A stretch of 52,902 bases of DNA from positions 1 through 52,902 of the forward strand of contig CASDPF010000012.1 in the NCBI GenBank assembly GCA_949282215.1. Direction: 5' to 3'. Source of the stretch: an uncultured bacterium. Its GTDB lineage: Bacteria; Cyanobacteriota; Vampirovibrionia; Gastranaerophilales; Gastranaerophilaceae. The notes below the pieces were generated by a model. The model saw only the letters and a list, made by a program, of their open reading frames with translations. It was not told where the DNA came from and ran no database searches. The position numbers were made by a program, and so were the translations under genes. Shown here in pieces: positions 17,985-27,125 of this stretch (position 1 is its first letter; each line of letters begins with the position of its first letter).

Positions 17985-18266
17985 AGAAACATGAAGAAAA
18001 TCTTTATGCCCTAGTATTAGTTTTTATTAACATATACTCGGATATTTATTTGACCCAAAAGCCTGAAAACGTGTAATATCAACACTTTTCCGAGGTTAAC
18101 TTTATTAAGTTTTGTAAAAAATATTACTTGTGTAGTATTAACAATTGAGGATTATTCTTATAAAAGTGGTATAATGTAAGTGGGAGAGATAACATATATA
18201 AAAGAAATACATCACATCGCCAATAATTATATTTTGTATATAGCAAAATAGAAAGGCATAAAGAAA
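17985..18266 (+). other. Gene-free gap with a promoter for the Ycf45-like gene
   Basis: No gene is seen. TATAAT at 18170-18175 with TTGAGG at 18145-18150 (19-base spacing, longer than ideal) could drive the downstream ATPase gene with a leader of about 85 bases. The rest is AT-rich without clear structure. Confidence 0.4.
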
Positions 18267-19889
18267 ATGAGCAACCTACAATTTCAAAACGATCTAGACA
18301 GATTAATCGAAATTTTACCGGAAAAGGTAAGGAAGCACATTAACTATGGTCAAATGGATGATGTTATAGAAATTGTTCTGGACATCGGGCGAACGCCTGA
18401 GGTGCGTCATGCCAGCGGCAGGATAGAGTATTTAGGGACAGAAACCGTCAATGACGAAGATATTGATTTTATAACCGGCAGAATACAAGAATTCACATCA
18501 GATAATCGTTCAGGAATCCCCGGAACACTCCACAGAATTAGTGCAATAAGAAACCGTCAAGGCAAAGTGATAGGTCTTACTTGCAGAATCGGCAGAGTTG
18601 TTACGGGGACAATTGCTTGTATAAAAGATTTCTGCATGATGAATAAAAGTATATTGTTCTTAGGGCGTCCTGGAGTCGGTAAAACGACTAAATTAAGAGA
18701 AATATCAAGACTTGTAGCAGATGAGCTTGGCAAAAGAGTTGTTGTAGTCGACACATCAAATGAAATTGCAGGCGACGGAGATACTCCTCACCCTGCTATC
18801 GGACATGCCAGAAGGATGCAGGTAAGTCAACCCCAATATCAAAAAGATGTAATGATTGAAGCTGTCGAAAATCATACACCTGAGGTTATTGTGGTAGATG
18901 AAATCGGTACGGAAGAAGAAGCCCAAGCGGCAAGAACTATCGCAGAACGAGGGGTTATGTTAATTGCGACAGCTCACGGAAACAGCCTCGAAAGCTTAAT
19001 TAAAAACCCGACATTATCAGACCTTGTCGGAGGAATTCAGTCTGTTACACTAGGTGACGATGAAGCAAGACGAAGAGCTTCTCAAAAAACAGTACTTGAA
19101 AGAGAAAAACAACCTACTTTTGACATTGTAATTGAAATTCTCGACAGAAATACTCTTGCTGTATATAAAGATACAGCAGAAGCCGTTGATTATATTCTTA
19201 GAGGCTGGCCAATAAGACCTGAAATCAGGAAGGTCGATAAAACTTATGACAATCCTGAACCAGAAAAAATTGAACCTAAACATGAGCCGTCTATTACAGA
19301 ACAAATTAATAAACTTGAACAAAAAATCCAACCATCAGACAGTCTTAAATTCAGTTTTTCAAGACAAAAATATGTCGAAGAAGTAAAAGATTTCAAAAAA
19401 ATCTACCTCTATGCAGTATCAAGAAGTATTGTAGAAAAAGTTATTGAAAGATTAGATTTAAAAGCTGAAGTAACACGTAATCTTGATGATGCAGATATAG
19501 TCTTAGCACACAAAAATTTTGCAAAAGGCGGGGCTAAAATTCTCTCTACTGCAAATGATTATCGAATTCAGGTATTTTATATTAAAACAAATTCAATGGC
19601 TCAAATCCAAAAAGTGCTGAAAGATGCCTTACAAATTACAGAAACATCCGAGACTTTACAAGGGTACTATGATGATGCAGAAAGAGCTCTCGATGAAGCA
19701 AAAGCGGCAATAAATAAAATTCTTGCAGGAGCCGAGCATATTGAATTACAGCCTCAAAATCAGCACATAAGAAAACTTCAGCACGAATTAGTAGAACAAC
19801 ATAATCTAATCAGCAAAAGTGTTGGAGAAGGTGAACAACGTCATCTTAAAATAGTCGGCGGTAAAGATTTTGATAAAAAATTAGGATGA
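18267..19889 (+). CDS. Ycf45-type AAA+ ATPase with C-terminal R3H domain
   Basis: 540 residues. The N-terminal part carries a P-loop ATPase of the Ycf45/SpoIIIAA group: Walker A G-R-P-G-V-G-K-T-T around residue 135, Walker B V-I-V-V-D-E-I-G-T, and R-R-M-Q-V/I-A-T-A-H-G-N-S further on. Residues ~320-370 form a charged linker, and the C-terminus is an R3H nucleic-acid-binding domain (I-R-K-L-Q-H-E-L-V-E-Q-H-N-L, then S-V-G-E-G-E-Q-R-H-L-K-I). This ATPase-plus-R3H arrangement is characteristic of cyanobacteria and plastids, one of the best lineage clues here. Cellular role unknown; single-stranded nucleic acid binding is inferred. The start has AGAAAGG ten bases upstream. Confidence 0.88.
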   Translation: MSNLQFQNDLDRLIEILPEKVRKHINYGQMDDVIEIVLDIGRTPEVRHASGRIEYLGTETVNDEDIDFITGRIQEFTSDNRSGIPGTLHRISAIRNRQGKVIGLTCRIGRVVTGTIACIKDFCMMNKSILFLGRPGVGKTTKLREISRLVADELGKRVVVVDTSNEIAGDGDTPHPAIGHARRMQVSQPQYQKDVMIEAVENHTPEVIVVDEIGTEEEAQAARTIAERGVMLIATAHGNSLESLIKNPTLSDLVGGIQSVTLGDDEARRRASQKTVLEREKQPTFDIVIEILDRNTLAVYKDTAEAVDYILRGWPIRPEIRKVDKTYDNPEPEKIEPKHEPSITEQINKLEQKIQPSDSLKFSFSRQKYVEEVKDFKKIYLYAVSRSIVEKVIERLDLKAEVTRNLDDADIVLAHKNFAKGGAKILSTANDYRIQVFYIKTNSMAQIQKVLKDALQITETSETLQGYYDDAERALDEAKAAINKILAGAEHIELQPQNQHIRKLQHELVEQHNLISKSVGEGEQRHLKIVGGKDFDKKLG

Positions 19890-19914
19890 GTTAAAAATTT
19901 ATATTGTCAAGCAC

Positions 19915-19945
19915 GGCCGGTTTTATCTAAAACCGGCCTTTTCTT
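19915..19945 (+). terminator. Intrinsic terminator after the Ycf45-like gene
   Basis: GGCCGGTTTT-ATCT-AAAACCGGCC followed by TTTTCTT, a perfect 10-bp stem. It lies between two convergent genes. Confidence 0.9.
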
Positions 19946-19968
19946 AAAAAATTATAACAAGTTAAATT

Positions 19969-21660
19969 CTATGCATTATACCGCTTAAAGGTTTTTTCAA
20001 TATTCTTATCAATGACCGACTTGACTGTGTCATATTCGGTTGTCAAAGCAGATATTTCAGTATCTAAATTTTTCATTTTCATATCAAGAATATTTTCTTT
20101 AGAATTAATTTTTTGTTTTTCTCTGTTATATTTAGCCTCTGCTTGAGCAACAGCTTCCTCATCAGTTACTTCTTTTACATAGGTATTAGTTGAGTAATTA
20201 CCCTGATAATAATATCCGTCATCAGCTAATGTAGACATATACATAGCACCTGATTTGAGCATTTCTTCAAGATATTCATTATCATTGATTTTATCGTTTT
20301 CAGTCCAACCATTCAAGCAGATTTGGTTAAACAATGCATCATAGAAACCTGCAACAAGAAGGTTATTACCTGAAGTATCGACATCTGTTACATAAGTAAA
20401 TGTAAACATATCATCTACAAAGTTACATTGTTCTCTCAATTTTTCAACGCTGTAATCAGAATTTGAAATACCCTCCATATATTGAGCAAAATAAGTCAAA
20501 TATGCTTGTGCCATATATGAAATGTTTATACCGTAACCATCGTTATACTTGCCTTCATTTTCACGGGCACTGTTCTCAATGTATACGATACCGACATAGT
20601 TGTTAATATTTTTATCAACCTCTTTCATTACAGTATCAGTTTTATTATTACCGCCAAAAAGATGACTGCCTAATTTTTCCCAATAAGAGAAATTTGAATA
20701 GTCTACGTTACCACCATCATCTGCATTTGCTCTTTCGCCAAGGAGTTCAACTGTTTCCATAATCTTATTGCTTGCATATTCTAACGCAGCTTGAGTATAT
20801 GCATCTCCGGTATCCAATAAGTTTTCAACACCCTCAAACATACTACTCCATAGAGTACTGCTGCCTATTAGGTCAACAAGCAATTCCCAAGACTTGAATT
20901 CTCTTCCATCATCATCACCTTGGTGGTCAGCTGAACCTCTAATTGCATAGTTTCCATTCAATATATCTTTCAAGGATATACTATCTGGTGGATCTTCAAT
21001 TTTATGATAATTTGTTATTGCTCCGGTAACTTCATCTCGTTCAGATTCATATAATTCAAACCAAGCACCTTGCCCACCATTATAATTATGTTGTCCAAGA
21101 ATATCACCTAAATCAAAAGTGACATTCTCTAACATATCAAGTAATTCTGTATAGGTACAATCTTGAGTATTTACCGTAACCAAATCTTCAGAACCTACAC
21201 CTGCCATTTGGTTATAAGTTGTTTTCTTAATATTTTCACCTTGAACAGTACTGATTACATCATTTGCCATCAAACCGTCAATAAAAGCATTTCTCATATC
21301 CGAAGACGGTAAACCATCCATACCTTCTTGAGGAATACCTGCAGCTTTTGCCGCACGAGCAAGTTCTGGTGACAATACAACCCTGCCGCTCTTATCTGTT
21401 ATAGTCGTTGGAATATAATCATTTAATGCCGATGGAGACATTAATAAACTATAAGATAACGGATTTACTTGAGAATTGTTACCATAAAAGTCGTAAATCA
21501 ATTTTGTTTGATTAATAGCATCCTGATATTCCGCAGATACTTGATCCATATCTCGGGATAAAGCAATTTTCTGGTGCGATAATCTCATAGATTCATATTC
21601 GCAATCAGATTTTCTTGCGGTTATGGTTAATAATCTAGCTTGTGATGCCGATAATCCCAT
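19969..21660 (-). CDS. Long lineage-type protein with coiled-coil tail, function unknown
   Basis: 563 residues, no signal peptide or membrane helix. The N-terminus (M-G-L-S-A-S-Q-A-R-L-L-T-I-T-A-R-K-S-D) followed by a helix with R-L-S-H-Q-K-I-A-L-S-R-D resembles the start of flagellin- or hook-like secreted proteins, where both ends pair as a coiled coil. The C-terminal ~65 residues are a second charged coiled coil (K-E-N-I-L-D-M-K-M-K-N-L-D-T-E-I-S). The middle is acidic, Asn/Tyr-rich and globular. Such end-to-end helices would suit a substrate of a flagellar-type export gate, which this organism encodes, but that is an inference. It is monocistronic. Confidence 0.75.
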   Translation of the reverse strand: MGLSASQARLLTITARKSDCEYESMRLSHQKIALSRDMDQVSAEYQDAINQTKLIYDFYGNNSQVNPLSYSLLMSPSALNDYIPTTITDKSGRVVLSPELARAAKAAGIPQEGMDGLPSSDMRNAFIDGLMANDVISTVQGENIKKTTYNQMAGVGSEDLVTVNTQDCTYTELLDMLENVTFDLGDILGQHNYNGGQGAWFELYESERDEVTGAITNYHKIEDPPDSISLKDILNGNYAIRGSADHQGDDDGREFKSWELLVDLIGSSTLWSSMFEGVENLLDTGDAYTQAALEYASNKIMETVELLGERANADDGGNVDYSNFSYWEKLGSHLFGGNNKTDTVMKEVDKNINNYVGIVYIENSARENEGKYNDGYGINISYMAQAYLTYFAQYMEGISNSDYSVEKLREQCNFVDDMFTFTYVTDVDTSGNNLLVAGFYDALFNQICLNGWTENDKINDNEYLEEMLKSGAMYMSTLADDGYYYQGNYSTNTYVKEVTDEEAVAQAEAKYNREKQKINSKENILDMKMKNLDTEISALTTEYDTVKSVIDKNIEKTFKRYNA

Positions 21661-21803
21661 TTTTTACTCAGAATCCTTTCAACTTAGTAACATTTCCTGA
21701 TCTTTCATGTTCTACTACGGATTTTCAGCTCACAAACTTTAAAAATATATATAATTTTGTAACAAATATTTACAACTAAATAAAAATACTAATGAAAATT
21801 TTA

Positions 21804-22619
21804 TTAAACATCTGCTACAGGAGGAACATCAATTCTTTTTAACCTTTGTTCAATTCTTCTATACCATTTCAAATGCTGTTTAAATAATATTTTATAATCT
21901 GATACCTGACCTTTTGAAATATCATCAAACAATTCATCACAAGCCCCTTCAAGGCTTCTTTCCAAAATATGAGATAATGTTTTTCTTTCATAATCAGAAT
22001 CTGTTAATTCTATTCTTCTACCAAAATTCACAACAACCTCAGGTCTGTTATCTCTGAAAAAGCAATAATCAATTGCAACAGGTACAAGATTGACTTTACC
22101 ATATCTTTTAACCGCATTTTGAGCAATATAAGCAAGCCCTGTCTGAAATTGCATTGGTCTGAAATGTGGAGGGCGAATAATTCCTTGCGGGAATATACAT
22201 AAAATATTTTTTAAATCTCCTACTACATCTACAGAATATTTTAAAGCTTTCATAGCCGTTTGAGGAGATTTTTTACATACAGAAAACCCTCCGCCTCTTC
22301 TAAGTAAAGGAAACCGGTTTAATTCCTCAATCATAAGCCGAATTTCTTTATGGAAAATTCTATGTGTAATATTATACATAACAATTCCATCCCACCAATT
22401 ACAATGAGGGGCAAATAAAATTGTCGGAACACCTTTTTCTATAGAATTTTCAGCACCTTTATATCTAAAAGCAAAAAAGCGATTTTGCAACATATTAAAG
22501 AAAAACAAGCTCGCTATGGTAAGCCAAAATCTATTTGTTTTTGCGGGTTTAAATTTCTCCTCTTTATTCCTCAGCTTTGTAGGAGGGATGTCAGAATATA
22601 ATTGTTCTTCAACACTCAT
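21804..22619 (-). CDS. PlsC-type lysophospholipid acyltransferase
   Basis: 271 residues from ATG 22619. The acyltransferase motif I is H72-C-N-W-W-D77 (H-x4-D), and F-P-Q-G-I-I-R-P is the motif III region, with Q in place of the usual E. A hydrophobic stretch at residues 30-50 probably anchors it to the membrane. Family role: transfer of an acyl chain to a lysophospholipid or similar acceptor. A GTG at 22640 in the same frame is less likely, since TATAAT (22648-22643) ends only two bases before it. Exact substrate unknown. Confidence 0.82.
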   Translation of the reverse strand: MSVEEQLYSDIPPTKLRNKEEKFKPAKTNRFWLTIASLFFFNMLQNRFFAFRYKGAENSIEKGVPTILFAPHCNWWDGIVMYNITHRIFHKEIRLMIEELNRFPLLRRGGGFSVCKKSPQTAMKALKYSVDVVGDLKNILCIFPQGIIRPPHFRPMQFQTGLAYIAQNAVKRYGKVNLVPVAIDYCFFRDNRPEVVVNFGRRIELTDSDYERKTLSHILERSLEGACDELFDDISKGQVSDYKILFKQHLKWYRRIEQRLKRIDVPPVADV

Positions 22620-22704
22620 GATAAAATTATTGTACTCCACACATTATAAATAGTGAATACTTAAACAGCCTAAGTTAAAAAATCTTTACTTGATTAGCTT
22701 AGCT

Positions 22705-23505
22705 TCAGATACATTCAATTATCTTTAAAATCAATGATTTAAATTTAGTTTTAGCTTTATTTGTTGTTTCAATAACTTCAGAATGTGAAAGTCTATCGCC
22801 GTTATCCGAGCTTGCAGCATTTGATATGCAGCTAATACCGATAACCTTCATTCCGCAATAATTTGCGACAATAGCTTCAGGGACTGTTGACATACCAATA
22901 GCATCAGCCCCCAGTAATCTTGCTATATGAATTTCAGCAGGAGTTTCATAACTTGGTCCTGTATTTGCTAAATAAACACCTTCTTTTAACTCGATATCAA
23001 GACTTTTTGCACATTTTTTAACTAATTCTCTTAAATCTTTTTTATAAATTTCGGACATATCGGGAAATCTTTCTCCCATTGATTCATCATTAGGTCCGAT
23101 TAAAGGATTTGTCCCCATGAAATTTATATGGTCTTTTAAAAGCATTAAATCTGAAGGCTGGTAGCTTTCATTCACAGCTCCTGCAGCATTAGTAAGAATC
23201 AATATATCAACTCCGAGTTTTTTCATAACTTTAACGGGATAAATTATTTCCTGCATTGAATGACCTTCGTAAAAATGATTACGACCTTGCATCATAACAA
23301 CAGGATTTCCTGAAATTTCAGAAAAAACAAGTCTCCCTTTATGACCTTTTACCGTCGATGTTAAAAACCCCGGTATTTCAGAATAAGGAACTGAAATATC
23401 ACAATACTCATCCGCCAACTCTCCAAGACCTGAACCTAAGATAATACCGATTTTAGGTCTAAAACTTCCTATTTTTTCACTCAAAAATTCAATTGTTTCA
23501 TTCAT
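22705..23505 (-). CDS. punA: Purine nucleoside phosphorylase
   Basis: 266 residues, the trimeric (PNP/MTAP) type. Seen are I-I-L-G-S-G-L-G-E-L-A-D (phosphate loop), V-K-G-H-K-G-R-L-V, M-Q-G-R-N-H-F-Y-E-G-H, L-T-N-A-A-G-A-V-N and G-M-S-T-V-P-E. It cleaves inosine and guanosine with phosphate to the base and ribose-1-phosphate, a purine salvage step. It lies between the acyltransferase and an omega-like gene, with a terminator upstream, so it likely has its own promoter. Confidence 0.95.
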   Translation of the reverse strand: MNETIEFLSEKIGSFRPKIGIILGSGLGELADEYCDISVPYSEIPGFLTSTVKGHKGRLVFSEISGNPVVMMQGRNHFYEGHSMQEIIYPVKVMKKLGVDILILTNAAGAVNESYQPSDLMLLKDHINFMGTNPLIGPNDESMGERFPDMSEIYKKDLRELVKKCAKSLDIELKEGVYLANTGPSYETPAEIHIARLLGADAIGMSTVPEAIVANYCGMKVIGISCISNAASSDNGDRLSHSEVIETTNKAKTKFKSLILKIIECI

Positions 23506-23531
23506 TAACCCTAATACCCCTTAAATCACAA

Positions 23532-23562
23532 AAAGGCACACAAAATAATTTTGTGTGCCTTT
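23532..23562 (-). terminator. Intrinsic terminator downstream of the omega-like gene
   Basis: AAAGGCACACAAAAT and its complement form a long near-perfect stem; on the minus strand it ends in GCCTTTTTG. It follows the stop of the 79-residue gene and precedes the nucleoside phosphorylase gene. Confidence 0.85.
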
Positions 23563-23573
23563 AAAAAAATAAA

Positions 23574-23813
23574 TTAACCAACTAAACGGTTATCATCTGC
23601 TTCAGAAGCTTTTACCATAATAGCATGTTCTACAGGATTTTCTCTTGAATATCCTGCCTCATAATTTTCTTCAAAAACGAATTCATCATGTGCTTTTTTA
23701 GCCTGATTTTCATCAACTAATTTTTTTGCAAGTTCAGCAATTTCATATACTAATTGATATCTGTTATCAGTATTTTCATTCAAATCCCATGCTACTTTTA
23801 TTATTTGCTCCAT
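23574..23813 (-). CDS. Putative RNA polymerase omega subunit-like protein
   Basis: 79 residues. T-D-N-R-Y-Q-L-V-Y-E-I-A-E-L-A-K-K-L-V followed later by N-P-V-E-H-A-I-M-V-K-A-S-E matches the omega pattern (N-R-Y-x-L-V-x-x-x-A-x-x-A, then K/N-P-V-x-x-A-I), and the length fits RpoZ. Omega stabilises the beta' subunit. The similarity is short and the usual R-A-R-Q and E-I-x-x-G-K-I blocks are blurred, so the call is tentative. It is monocistronic, and no gmk is next to it. Confidence 0.5.
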   Translation of the reverse strand: MEQIIKVAWDLNENTDNRYQLVYEIAELAKKLVDENQAKKAHDEFVFEENYEAGYSRENPVEHAIMVKASEADDNRLVG

Positions 23814-23869
23814 ATGTAAACCTCATTTCCTTATTTTTAGTAACATTATAATAATATATAAAAAAATTT

Positions 23870-23898
23870 TTCGCAAGTAGTAAAAATCATGCTATAAT
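23870..23898 (+). promoter_or_regulatory. Promoter of the MCE-domain gene, leaderless
   Basis: TTCGCA (23870-23875), 17 bases, TATAAT (23893-23898), then seven bases to ATG at 23906. Transcription would begin at or next to the A of ATG; there is no Shine-Dalgarno sequence. Confidence 0.65.
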
Positions 23899-23905
23899 CA
23901 ATTAC

Positions 23906-24535
23906 ATGAACATAAAAGACAAATTTACAATTCTTCAATGGGCAGAAGCTTTAATCTGGATTATTATTATATGTGCAGTTATTTTTGGTATAAAATACCA
24001 CAAATACAGAGAACAAAAGGAGTTAAAAACATATCAAATATTTTTGCAGGATGTTGATGGTCTTATAGTTGGTTCTCCGGTAAGAATGCTTGGTGTTTCT
24101 ATAGGATATATTGAAAAAATTAAGATTATCGGAGACACCGTATATGTAAAATTTGTTTTAAACGATAAGAATATGTCAATTCCAAAAGGTTCAATCACAA
24201 CGGTAGAATTCAACGGTCTAGGGGGGTCTAAATCGCTCGAAATTTATCCGCCTACAGAACAGAGCCTTGCTACTAACAAACTACTTGTCGTCAAAAGACC
24301 AATGCGTCTAAACGATTCAATAGGACTAATTGACGATATGTTTAAGAAATTAACATCAATGATATTAAGAGGAACTCGTTTTGCCTCTGAAATGAATAGT
24401 TTTATGCCTAAAAAGAGCCCTGGAGCATTAAGAAAAAATGAAAAAGAAATACATGAAATTAATAATTTAATTGATAACTTACAAGAAAACAGACAACAAT
24501 TCCGCAATAATTTAAAGGAGTTAAAAAATGAATAG
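23906..24535 (+). CDS. MCE/MlaD-domain membrane protein
   Basis: 209 residues with one N-terminal membrane helix (about 15-33) and an MCE domain (about 40-120: F-L-Q-D-V-D-G-L-I-V-G-S-P-V-R-M-L-G-V-S-I-G). MCE proteins form hexamers that carry lipids between membranes (Mla type), implying an outer membrane. The rest is a short charged helix. No permease (MlaE) or ATPase (MlaF) is nearby. Its end overlaps upp by eight bases. The mRNA appears leaderless: TATAAT lies seven bases before ATG. Confidence 0.87.
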   Translation: MNIKDKFTILQWAEALIWIIIICAVIFGIKYHKYREQKELKTYQIFLQDVDGLIVGSPVRMLGVSIGYIEKIKIIGDTVYVKFVLNDKNMSIPKGSITTVEFNGLGGSKSLEIYPPTEQSLATNKLLVVKRPMRLNDSIGLIDDMFKKLTSMILRGTRFASEMNSFMPKKSPGALRKNEKEIHEINNLIDNLQENRQQFRNNLKELKNE

Positions 24536-25178
24536 CTCAAAAGTAAAAATTATCACAAATCCTGTAGTACTTGAAAATCTAAAGGTAATGAGAGATAAAA
24601 ACACAGATTCTCAAGGCGTTAGAATTGCTACAAGAAAAATAACAAGATGCCTTTTATATGAAGCCTCAAGAAATCTTCCGCTTGTAGAGCAAGATGTAAC
24701 GACTCCGCTTACAACATTTAAAGCAAAAGTAATTGATCCTGATATTAAACTTATAATATCACCTATTTTACGTGCAGGACTGATTTTTACGGATGAAGCA
24801 ATAGACATCCTGCCTCAAGCCTGCATAAGACATATCGGCATGTATAGGGATGAAAAGACTCTAAAACCTGTCTGGTACTACAATAAAGTTCCAATGGAAG
24901 CACCAAATCCTGAAAAATTCTACATATACTTAACTGATCCTATGCTCGCAACAGGAAACACATTACTTGAAGCTATCAAGCTGTATGCTGATAAAGGTAT
25001 TCCTATAGATAATATTAAAATAATTTGTATAATTGCAGCACCTGAAGGTATTGAAAATATTCAAAAACATTATCCGAATATTGAAATCACAACAGCAGCA
25101 GTCGATGACCATCTTAACGAAAAGGGTTATATTGTTCCGGGAATGGGTGATGCAGGCGATAGAATTTTTAACACTTAA
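24528..25178 (+). CDS. upp: Uracil phosphoribosyltransferase
   Basis: 216 residues, standard length. The PRPP-binding loop is D-P-M-L-A-T-G-N-T, and P-I-L-R-A-G-L, the R-K-I-T-R region and the end G-M-G-D-A-G-D-R-I-F-N-T are typical. It makes UMP from uracil and PRPP (pyrimidine salvage). It overlaps the MCE gene by eight bases, with AAAGGAG inside the end of that gene, so the two are cotranscribed, although no functional link is known. Confidence 0.96.
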   Translation: MNSSKVKIITNPVVLENLKVMRDKNTDSQGVRIATRKITRCLLYEASRNLPLVEQDVTTPLTTFKAKVIDPDIKLIISPILRAGLIFTDEAIDILPQACIRHIGMYRDEKTLKPVWYYNKVPMEAPNPEKFYIYLTDPMLATGNTLLEAIKLYADKGIPIDNIKIICIIAAPEGIENIQKHYPNIEITTAAVDDHLNEKGYIVPGMGDAGDRIFNT

Positions 25179-25203
25179 ACTATTTTGTAAAAATATGTAA
25201 AAA

Positions 25204-25254
25204 AATAACGGCAAACTTTAAAGTTTAAAATTACTAATGCCGTTATTTTTTTTG
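25204..25254 (+). terminator. Intrinsic terminator after upp
   Basis: AATAACGGCA and TGCCGTTATT (about 25238-25247) form a 10-bp stem followed by T8; the loop carries its own small hairpin. It ends the MCE-upp unit. Confidence 0.82.
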
Positions 25255-25280
25255 TGTAGAAGTTTTAAAGGAAGTGTAAA

Positions 25281-27110
25281 ATGGTACTTAGAATTGAAAA
25301 TACATCAAGCAGCAATGTAAAAAGAACAAGCGAACAAGAGAATATAGAGAAACTAAAGCGTGAAGCAAAAGCAAAAGGAGAGTTTATAGTCACAGTAAGT
25401 ACTGATGATAAAACCCTAAGTTCTATTGCAAAAAAATTCAATATGTCATTAACAGACTTTAAAAACATGACAGGTCTTACAAAAGACACTTTGCAAAAAG
25501 GTCAAGTTATTAAAAATGTACCAACTGCGAAAATTGAATCAGGTATGGGATTAGTTTCAGTTGCCAAAAAACATGGCATGACACTGGAACAATTCTGCAC
25601 ACTGAATAATATAGATAAGAATTATAAACCGCAAAAAGGTGAATATTTTTATGTATTTCCTAAACAAAAACAAGATAATGCATCAAAGTCAGAAACTAAA
25701 CCAAAGCCGGAGCCAAAACCAGAACCCAAACCGGTAGAAGCAAAACTAAATGCAGAAGAAATTGCAGACAAATTAGAACAAGCTGCAAGTAAGTATCGAG
25801 GAGCTGTAGGCAAAGAAGAATTTGATAATATATTCAAACAAATTAATAAAAATAACGTTATAGATGTAGTTAATAACTTCCAAGAAAATCAAGGCAAAAG
25901 TTTAATTAATATGATTTCTGATGAATGGAGCAGCGATAAAGAAGTCAGAAAAGCTGCAATGACCAAAATTTTTGATCTTGTTGCCGAAAAAACAGGCAAT
26001 AAAAACTCAAAATTAAGAGAAGAATTTATTAACGAACTCGATAACGAATTTGACTCTTGGGGTTTTGTTTCCACCAAGAAAATGGATAAAATGATCAACG
26101 GAATGATTAATCCTAACGCTGAAACTAATTTGGACGCACCAGCAAACAAAGACGCTAAAAGAGGCAATACGGGTACAAATGCATTGCATTTAAGCGGAAA
26201 AGTTTATCCGAATGAAGTTTTCTACTCTACAAACGGCGGAAGAAGTAAAGATATAACACCATCAACACAGACTTCAATAAAAGATGCTGACGGCAACTAT
26301 GTTAACGCAGGCACTTTAAAGTCTTGGGCACTCAGCGGAGGCAAAAGAGATAAAGGCTTTAAAGATGTGAAAGATCCATTTATTGTAAGACCGCTACCGA
26401 ATTACAATACCGAAACCAAAAAGATTGAAGCCGTAACTGAAATACTAGAACCAACCGGTGAAGGAAATCTTAATGGCAAAGTAGTAATCCTTAACCCGGG
26501 ACACGGCGGATATCAGCAAAAAAATGGATACTTTGATGCTGGAACTGTCCTTTCTGTAAAAAATGCTGAAGGTGAAGAAATGCCAATCGAAGAATGGCGT
26601 GTAGCACAAAGTTATGTCGAAAAAATTTCAGACAATTTAAGACAAAGAGGAGCTCAGGTAATAATTGTTTCAGGTGCAGTGAGAAATGGAGGAATGGCTG
26701 CACAAAAATATATCGAAAATATGCTGGCAGGTAAAAAAGGTGATGACAAAGTCAGAGATGTTATAAATTCTACCAGCAAATCTGATATGTTATTCTTATC
26801 AGTCCATGTTGAATCAGCAAAAGAAAACCCTGATACAAAAAAATGTACTGTAAGGTATACAAAAGATATAGATAAAGAACTTGCCAATAATATTAACAAA
26901 TATGTTAATCAAGGATTTACTACCCTAACGCCAACTTCACACCACGACAATCTTTATGTGAACAGGGCAGCAAAAGGGATTCCATCTTCATTATTAGAAA
27001 TTGGAAATATCGCTAATGATAAAATTACAAATTCTCTTTTATCAGATTATGATCAGAAAAAATATGCGGAATGCATAGCAAATGCAATAGAAGCAACAAT
27101 GTTAGACTAA
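25281..27110 (+). CDS. LysM-containing N-acetylmuramoyl-L-alanine amidase
   Basis: 609 residues. Two LysM-like repeats at the start (about residues 32-75 and 80-125: L-S-S-I-A-K-K-F-N-M-S and L-V-S-V-A-K-K-H-G-M-T), a Pro/Lys/Glu linker with repeated K-P-E-P (about 137-152), a helical middle, and a C-terminal Amidase_3 domain (about 390-605). Zinc and catalytic residues are visible in N-P-G-H-G-G, E-E-W, S-V-H-V-E and S-L-L-E-I-G. It cleaves the bond between muramic acid and the stem peptide. There is no signal peptide, which is odd for a wall enzyme. The next gene, a LysM-lysozyme, follows by 15 bases. Confidence 0.9.
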   Translation: MVLRIENTSSSNVKRTSEQENIEKLKREAKAKGEFIVTVSTDDKTLSSIAKKFNMSLTDFKNMTGLTKDTLQKGQVIKNVPTAKIESGMGLVSVAKKHGMTLEQFCTLNNIDKNYKPQKGEYFYVFPKQKQDNASKSETKPKPEPKPEPKPVEAKLNAEEIADKLEQAASKYRGAVGKEEFDNIFKQINKNNVIDVVNNFQENQGKSLINMISDEWSSDKEVRKAAMTKIFDLVAEKTGNKNSKLREEFINELDNEFDSWGFVSTKKMDKMINGMINPNAETNLDAPANKDAKRGNTGTNALHLSGKVYPNEVFYSTNGGRSKDITPSTQTSIKDADGNYVNAGTLKSWALSGGKRDKGFKDVKDPFIVRPLPNYNTETKKIEAVTEILEPTGEGNLNGKVVILNPGHGGYQQKNGYFDAGTVLSVKNAEGEEMPIEEWRVAQSYVEKISDNLRQRGAQVIIVSGAVRNGGMAAQKYIENMLAGKKGDDKVRDVINSTSKSDMLFLSVHVESAKENPDTKKCTVRYTKDIDKELANNINKYVNQGFTTLTPTSHHDNLYVNRAAKGIPSSLLEIGNIANDKITNSLLSDYDQKKYAECIANAIEATMLD

Positions 27111-27125
27111 AAAACGAGGTCTATT

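Noticed and set aside
25649-26899. Minus-strand frames inside the amidase gene
   Set aside because: Low-complexity, hydrophobic mirror translations of the real gene; no starts with SD.
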